Below are positions 6,206-9,559 of a stretch of 9,559 nucleotides of DNA, one piece after another (position 1 is the first letter of the stretch; each line of letters opens with the position of its first letter). The stretch spans positions 1-9,559 of the forward strand of contig NZ_CAMLRU010000105.1 in the NCBI RefSeq assembly GCF_946482535.1. Reading direction: 5' to 3'. Source of the stretch: an uncultured Flavobacterium sp. Lineage in GTDB: Bacteria; Bacteroidota; Bacteroidia; Flavobacteriales; Flavobacteriaceae. Below the pieces are notes generated by a model. The model searched no databases. It was not told the origin of the DNA and saw nothing but the letters and a program-made list of their open reading frames with translations. The translations under genes and the position numbers were made by a program.

Positions 6206-7297
6206 TTATAATCCTAATGTTTTTCTGCTTTGCGGAACCAAACCGTCTTTATGTAGCAATACGGATATGGCTTTTAGTCTCAAATAAGCAACGCTCATGT
6301 AAACAAAACCGTCTCTGCCGGATTGTGTTCCCCAAGAGTTTTTAACTTTGTAATACACATTTCCTTTTTGGTCTTTGGCTTTGCCAACAATATGCATCAA
6401 ATGGTCATCCATAGTGTTGTAGTTTTCAAATTCTTCTTGACGAAATTCCGGACTAATCTTTTTTTCAGGTTTGATTTCGTCTAAAATAGCCATGGCATCT
6501 TCTGTTTTTTCCGGAATGACTGCAATTCCTTTAGAGCCTGAAAAAGTTGTTTCGCTTACATCACTGTCCAAAGCCAAGGTAAAACCGTTGTCAAGTGCAT
6601 AATCGATATTTTGCACAAACTCATCTAAAGGTAAGTTGTAAAAAGAACCGTTGGCAAAATTATCGGGGATATTCAGGATAAATTTTGAGTAAGTAGGCTC
6701 GTGCGTAAAGGAAGTTATGGTGAGATAATCATTCAATTCAATCTTATAATCTGCGGCTATTTTTTGGCTATTGATAGGCTTCACTTGATTCACATTTCCC
6801 ATGTATTTGTCTAAAACAGCTGAGTAATCGGCTTTCCAATTAGGATATTTTGCCGGAGATTCGGCTACTGCTTTTTTGAGAATCTCTTCTAATTCGGCTA
6901 CCATTTTAGAGTGATCGTACTTATCAGTCGGATTGATTTTTCCCGAGAAATCACTTTGAAGTGCAATGCCGTATTTTCGGGCACTATTGATTACATCGTG
7001 GTTTAGACCGCCTTCTCCGAATTGGGCTTTGCCTTGTCGCATGACATAATTGTCTGCTTTATCCATGTAAATATTTCTCACATTATACATTTCGGATAAA
7101 TCTATTTTAAGGCCTTTCATGCGGATGATTTCGGCTTCTAAAAAAGAAGTAGTGGAAAAACTCCAGCAAGTTCCGGTGTTTTGTTGGGCAACTACTGGTG
7201 TAGCTTCGATGTCTTTAATAATTTGAAAATCATACTTTTGAGAAAAAGTATTTAAACTCAAAAATAATGCGATAACAGAGATAAAAGTTTTATTCAT
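6206..7297 (-). CDS. Secreted C1B-type (bleomycin hydrolase/PepC-like) cysteine peptidase
   Basis: A papain-fold cysteine peptidase with an N-terminal signal peptide (about 1-19, MNKTFISVIALFLSLNTFS), so it is probably periplasmic or secreted. Catalytic residues are visible: oxyanion Gln38 six residues before nucleophile Cys44 in NTGTCWSFSTTS, His299 in DDHLMHIVG, and Asn320 in KNSWG. The Cys-His distance (255 residues) is much larger than in papain and fits the C1B aminopeptidase C/bleomycin hydrolase group, whose classical members are cytosolic and about 450 residues; this one is 363 residues and exported. Family members usually act as aminopeptidases or small-peptide hydrolases; the substrate here is unknown. 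There is no recognisable inhibitory propeptide between the signal peptide and the catalytic domain. It is convergent with the dioxygenase-like gene (shared terminator) and divergent from menB. No convincing -7 box was found upstream. Confidence 0.92.
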   Translation of the reverse strand: MNKTFISVIALFLSLNTFSQKYDFQIIKDIEATPVVAQQNTGTCWSFSTTSFLEAEIIRMKGLKIDLSEMYNVRNIYMDKADNYVMRQGKAQFGEGGLNHDVINSARKYGIALQSDFSGKINPTDKYDHSKMVAELEEILKKAVAESPAKYPNWKADYSAVLDKYMGNVNQVKPINSQKIAADYKIELNDYLTITSFTHEPTYSKFILNIPDNFANGSFYNLPLDEFVQNIDYALDNGFTLALDSDVSETTFSGSKGIAVIPEKTEDAMAILDEIKPEKKISPEFRQEEFENYNTMDDHLMHIVGKAKDQKGNVYYKVKNSWGTQSGRDGFVYMSVAYLRLKAISVLLHKDGLVPQSRKTLGL

Positions 7298-7422
7298 AAG
7301 AATATGTTTGGTGATGAGGTTAAACTCAAAAAATGATTTATTTTTACGCTAAAATAATAGTTTTTGTTTGCCAAGCACTATTTTTAACAAAATATAATAA
7401 TCTCTGTAAAGTCAGTTTTAAC

Positions 7423-8265
7423 ATGAGCACAATCAATTGGATTACCGCCAAAGAATTTGAAGATATCACTTATAAGAAATGTGACGGTGTTGCCAGAATA
7501 GCTTTCAATCGCCCGAATGTTCGCAACGCTTTCCGTCCGAAAACCACCAGCGAATTATACCAAGCTTTTTACGATGCCATGGAGGATACTTCCATAGGTG
7601 TGGTTTTGTTATCGGCTGAAGGACCAAGCACCAAAGACGGCATCTGGTCATTTTGCAGCGGCGGCGACCAAAAAGCACGTGGTCATCAAGGTTATGTAGG
7701 AGAAGATGGTTATCATAGATTGAATATATTGGAAGTCCAACGCTTAATTCGTTTTATGCCCAAAGTGGTGATTGCCGTGGTTCCGGGTTGGGCTGTTGGT
7801 GGAGGCCATAGTTTACATGTGGTATGTGACCTGACCTTAGCCAGTAAAGAACACGCTATTTTCAAACAAACCGATGCCGATGTAACCAGTTTTGACGGAG
7901 GTTACGGTTCGGCTTATTTGGCCAAAATGGTAGGGCAAAAGAAAGCCCGTGAGATTTTCTTTTTAGGCCGAAATTATTCCGCGCAAGACGCTTTCGAAAT
8001 GGGCATGGTCAATGCGGTTATTCCTCACGCAGAACTCGAAGATACGGCTTACCAATGGGCACAAGAGATATTAGAAAAATCGCCAACCTCCATCAAAATG
8101 TTGAAATTTGCTATGAATTTAACCGATGACGGTATGGTTGGTCAACAAGTTTTTGCCGGTGAAGCAACGCGTTTGGCCTACATGACCGACGAAGCCATTG
8201 AAGGACGAAACGCTTTTTTAGAAAAAAGAAAACCGAATTTCGGAAAGAACAAATGGATTCCGTAA
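7423..8265 (+). CDS. menB: 1,4-dihydroxy-2-naphthoyl-CoA synthase
   Basis: MenB closes the second ring in menaquinone synthesis, converting o-succinylbenzoyl-CoA to 1,4-dihydroxy-2-naphthoyl-CoA in the cytosol. The 280-residue protein shows crotonase-fold motifs: NRPNVRNAFRPKT (29-41), the oxyanion loop FCSGGDQKARG (77-87), GWAVGGGH (122-129), and the MenB-specific KQTDADVTSFDGGYGSAY (148-165). Asp151 occupies the position that is Gly156 in E. coli MenB and an active-site Asp in the mycobacterial enzyme, so it belongs to the Asp-containing type thought not to need bicarbonate. The usual VGSFDGG reads VTSFDGG here. The frame is open 30 codons further upstream (ATG at 7333), but that stretch is hydrophobic, lies in the AT-rich gap and has no MenB counterpart; ATG at 7423 gives the normal N-terminus MSTINWITAKEFEDI. 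No other men genes are in the window, which indicates a dispersed pathway or one lying just outside. Confidence 0.97.
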   Translation: MSTINWITAKEFEDITYKKCDGVARIAFNRPNVRNAFRPKTTSELYQAFYDAMEDTSIGVVLLSAEGPSTKDGIWSFCSGGDQKARGHQGYVGEDGYHRLNILEVQRLIRFMPKVVIAVVPGWAVGGGHSLHVVCDLTLASKEHAIFKQTDADVTSFDGGYGSAYLAKMVGQKKAREIFFLGRNYSAQDAFEMGMVNAVIPHAELEDTAYQWAQEILEKSPTSIKMLKFAMNLTDDGMVGQQVFAGEATRLAYMTDEAIEGRNAFLEKRKPNFGKNKWIP

Positions 8266-8267
8266 AT

Positions 8268-8298
8268 CAGTATTCAGTTGGCAGTGTTCAGTTGTCAG
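8268..8298. repeat. Heptameric tandem repeat CAGTNNN, four units plus a partial fifth
   Basis: Directly after the menB stop the plus strand reads CAGTATT, CAGTTGG, CAGTGTT, CAGTTGT, CAG. The first four bases are invariant and the last three vary; seen as 14-mers, two copies differ at 2 of 14 positions. It fills nearly half of the 67-bp gap before the PH-domain gene. Short heptameric tandem repeats of this kind (STRR) are described from cyanobacteria, and I associate similar CAGTTG-type arrays with flavobacterial intergenic regions. The array does not form a hairpin of the terminator type. Confidence 0.7.
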
Positions 8299-8332
8299 AT
8301 TTGATTTAAAAAATAATTCTTCAGAATACAAT

Positions 8333-8848
8333 ATGGAAAACTTTACAAATGATACAATTGATACGTCTAACTTACCGAGATACGAAGAAGTACAATTGAC
8401 CAAATTGCACCCGAGTTATTGGAAAGAAGTATTAATTTCAAAGGGATTAATTTTATTGCTTTTAGGAGTTGCCGCCGTTTTAGGAATTGTTTTTATTGAT
8501 GAAATAAAAGAGTATAAGTTTCAGATTATAGGTGTGTATGGGCTGTTTTTGATGCTTTTTCTTTTCCTGGCTTATTTGGGCTTTAAGAAAAAAGCTTACG
8601 CTTTCAGAAACCACGATGTGATTTTCAGAAGCGGAATTATAGCGACCAATACCATGGTTATTCCTTACAATCGCGTGCAACACGTGGCACTTCACGAAGG
8701 ATTTATCGCCCGTTTTTTTGGCTTGGCCAAAATAGAAATCTTCACCGCCGGCGGTGTTTCCAGCGATTTGGAAATTCCGGGCATTGCCAAAGAAGAAGCC
8801 GAAAACATCAAGCAATTGTTGATGGGTAAAATTCAAAAGCAATTGTAA
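8333..8848 (+). CDS. bPH2 (DUF304, YdbS-like) membrane protein
   Basis: A 171-residue membrane protein: a soluble N-terminal stretch (1-33), two transmembrane helices (about 35-53 and 62-82), then a bacterial pleckstrin-homology-like bPH2 domain (about 85-168). The core is recognisable from VIPYNRVQHVALHEG followed by FFGLAKIEIFTAGG and a GI.KEEAENIKQLL helix. This is the YdbS layout. YdbS and its partner YdbT are usually encoded side by side, and in Bacillus they have been linked to resistance to some antimicrobial peptides; whether that applies here is unknown. It ends in TAATG, where its stop overlaps by 1 nt the ATG of the next PH-domain gene, so the two are almost certainly cotranslated. 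It follows menB by 67 bp on the same strand with no clear promoter or terminator between them, so readthrough from menB is possible. Confidence 0.88.
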   Translation: MENFTNDTIDTSNLPRYEEVQLTKLHPSYWKEVLISKGLILLLLGVAAVLGIVFIDEIKEYKFQIIGVYGLFLMLFLFLAYLGFKKKAYAFRNHDVIFRSGIIATNTMVIPYNRVQHVALHEGFIARFFGLAKIEIFTAGGVSSDLEIPGIAKEEAENIKQLLMGKIQKQL

Positions 8849-9559
8849 TGAAAGCCAATTTTAATCAGCCGCAGCGCCAGTCATTGATAGGGATTTTGGT
8901 GATTTTCTTAGAGATGATTTTCCAAGTGCTCAAAGCTACGTGGCCAATTATTGTCATCACTTTATTGAAAGCCGATTTTAAATCCACTTTAATCGGTTTC
9001 CTGATTTTATTGGCTATTGTTGTTTATTTTGGCGTATATTCTTTTTTAAAATACCGAAACTTTACTTTCTACATTGATGAAGAAAATGAAGAGTTTATCG
9101 TTAGTGACGGTATTATAAACAAAACCAAAACGACTATTCAGCTCCATAAAATCCAACAGGTTAATATCAAACAGAACCTGATTCAAAGGTTAATTGGTGT
9201 TTATGCTCTCGATGTGGATACCGCGGGAAGTGACAAAAAAGAAGGCAACATCAAGGCCATTTCGCACGACTTAGCTTTGGCACTGAAATCGAAATTGTTA
9301 GAAAATGAAGGAAAGAAAGTTGTTCTTTCGGAAGAAGAAACAGCGACGGCTAGTGCCGAATTTAAGCCGACACCTTTTCTTAAAATCAATTTGGAAAGCT
9401 TGCTCAAAATCGGAATTACTTCAAACTATGTGAAGAGTGTCGGTTTGATTCTGACATTCTTTTTCACAATCTATGAAAACCTCCACCAAGCCGGTGCAGA
9501 AGACGTTATCAATACGGAACGCATTGAGGGTTTTGTCGACAACAATTCACTTTGGTACT
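8848..9559 (+). CDS. bPH2 (DUF304, YdbT-like) membrane protein, partial at the C-terminus
   Basis: The frame starts with the ATG of the TAATG overlap and stays open to the right edge; 237 residues are visible. Two transmembrane helices (about 13-40 and 47-67) are followed by a bPH2 domain (about 70-155) with the core TTIQLHKIQQVNIKQN, LIQRLIGVYALDVDTAG and the helix AISHDLALALKSKLLE. Then comes an acidic linker (157-172) and a further hydrophobic segment (about 197-209). The PH core parallels that of the preceding protein (IQQVNI..N.IQRLIGVYALDVDTAG against VQHVAL.EGFIARFFGLAKIEIFTAG), so the two are distant paralogues. YdbT-type proteins typically hold two or three PH repeats separated by membrane helices, so more is expected beyond the window. 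Likely a partner of the upstream YdbS-like protein in the membrane. Confidence 0.87.
   Translation, partial: MKANFNQPQRQSLIGILVIFLEMIFQVLKATWPIIVITLLKADFKSTLIGFLILLAIVVYFGVYSFLKYRNFTFYIDEENEEFIVSDGIINKTKTTIQLHKIQQVNIKQNLIQRLIGVYALDVDTAGSDKKEGNIKAISHDLALALKSKLLENEGKKVVLSEEETATASAEFKPTPFLKINLESLLKIGITSNYVKSVGLILTFFFTIYENLHQAGAEDVINTERIEGFVDNNSLWY

Noticed and set aside
7361..7400. Possible menB promoter (TTTG at 7367-7370, then TATAATAA at 7393)
   Set aside because: The downstream element lacks the TTTG part of the -7 consensus; such AT-rich matches are expected by chance.
7333..7422. 30-codon N-terminal extension of menB from an ATG at 7333
   Set aside because: The added residues are hydrophobic and have no counterpart in MenB proteins; the ATG at 7423 gives the normal N-terminus.
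8218..8403. 61-codon minus-strand frame across the menB/PH-gene gap
   Set aside because: It overlaps the ends of two well-supported genes and reads through the CAGTNNN repeat; no family features or start context.

Overview
The window looks like ordinary chromosomal DNA from a Bacteroidota bacterium, most likely a Flavobacterium or close relative. The evidence is the moderately AT-rich sequence, the LipA, MenB and GAPDH sequences of flavobacterial type, the absence of Shine-Dalgarno sequences before most starts (A/T-rich instead), and several upstream boxes that match the Bacteroidota -7 element TAnnTTTG. There are no rRNA or tRNA genes, CRISPR arrays, insertion sequences, phage genes or obvious foreign blocks. 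No stretch longer than 300 bases lacks a gene.

Left block (1-5171, all on the minus strand, so read from right to left). An MFS transporter with its own -7 box is followed after 25 nt by a small cysteine-rich secreted protein of unknown function. A new promoter then starts a tight chain: lipA (lipoyl synthase), a cation diffusion facilitator (CDF) metal transporter beginning 1 nt after the lipA stop, and a GAPDH gene whose ATG lies inside the last 11 bases of the CDF gene. 46 nt further on is a secreted TPR-repeat protein that runs off the left edge. The promoter region of lipA carries a degenerate 7-bp repeat.

Centre (5172-7422). A DOPA-dioxygenase-like (YgiD/LigB) gene is divergent from the MFS gene. 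Its predicted -7 box is embedded in a perfect 20-bp palindrome that spans the expected transcription start, a strong candidate operator. The gene ends at a perfect 12-bp-stem hairpin with T-tracts on both strands, shared with a convergent secreted C1B-type cysteine peptidase.

Right block (7423-9559, plus strand). menB (menaquinone synthesis, type with the active-site Asp) is followed by a second set of 7-bp repeats (CAGTNNN). Then come two neighbouring membrane proteins with bacterial PH (bPH2, YdbS/YdbT-like) domains, overlapping by 1 nt; the second is cut by the right edge.

Most genes are housekeeping or of common families: lipoate for 2-oxoacid dehydrogenases, glycolysis or gluconeogenesis, and menaquinone for respiration. 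I found no convincing new multi-gene system. The most interesting signals are the palindrome over the dioxygenase promoter, the two sets of heptameric intergenic repeats, the overlapping lipA-CDF-gap chain and the cysteine-rich secreted protein.
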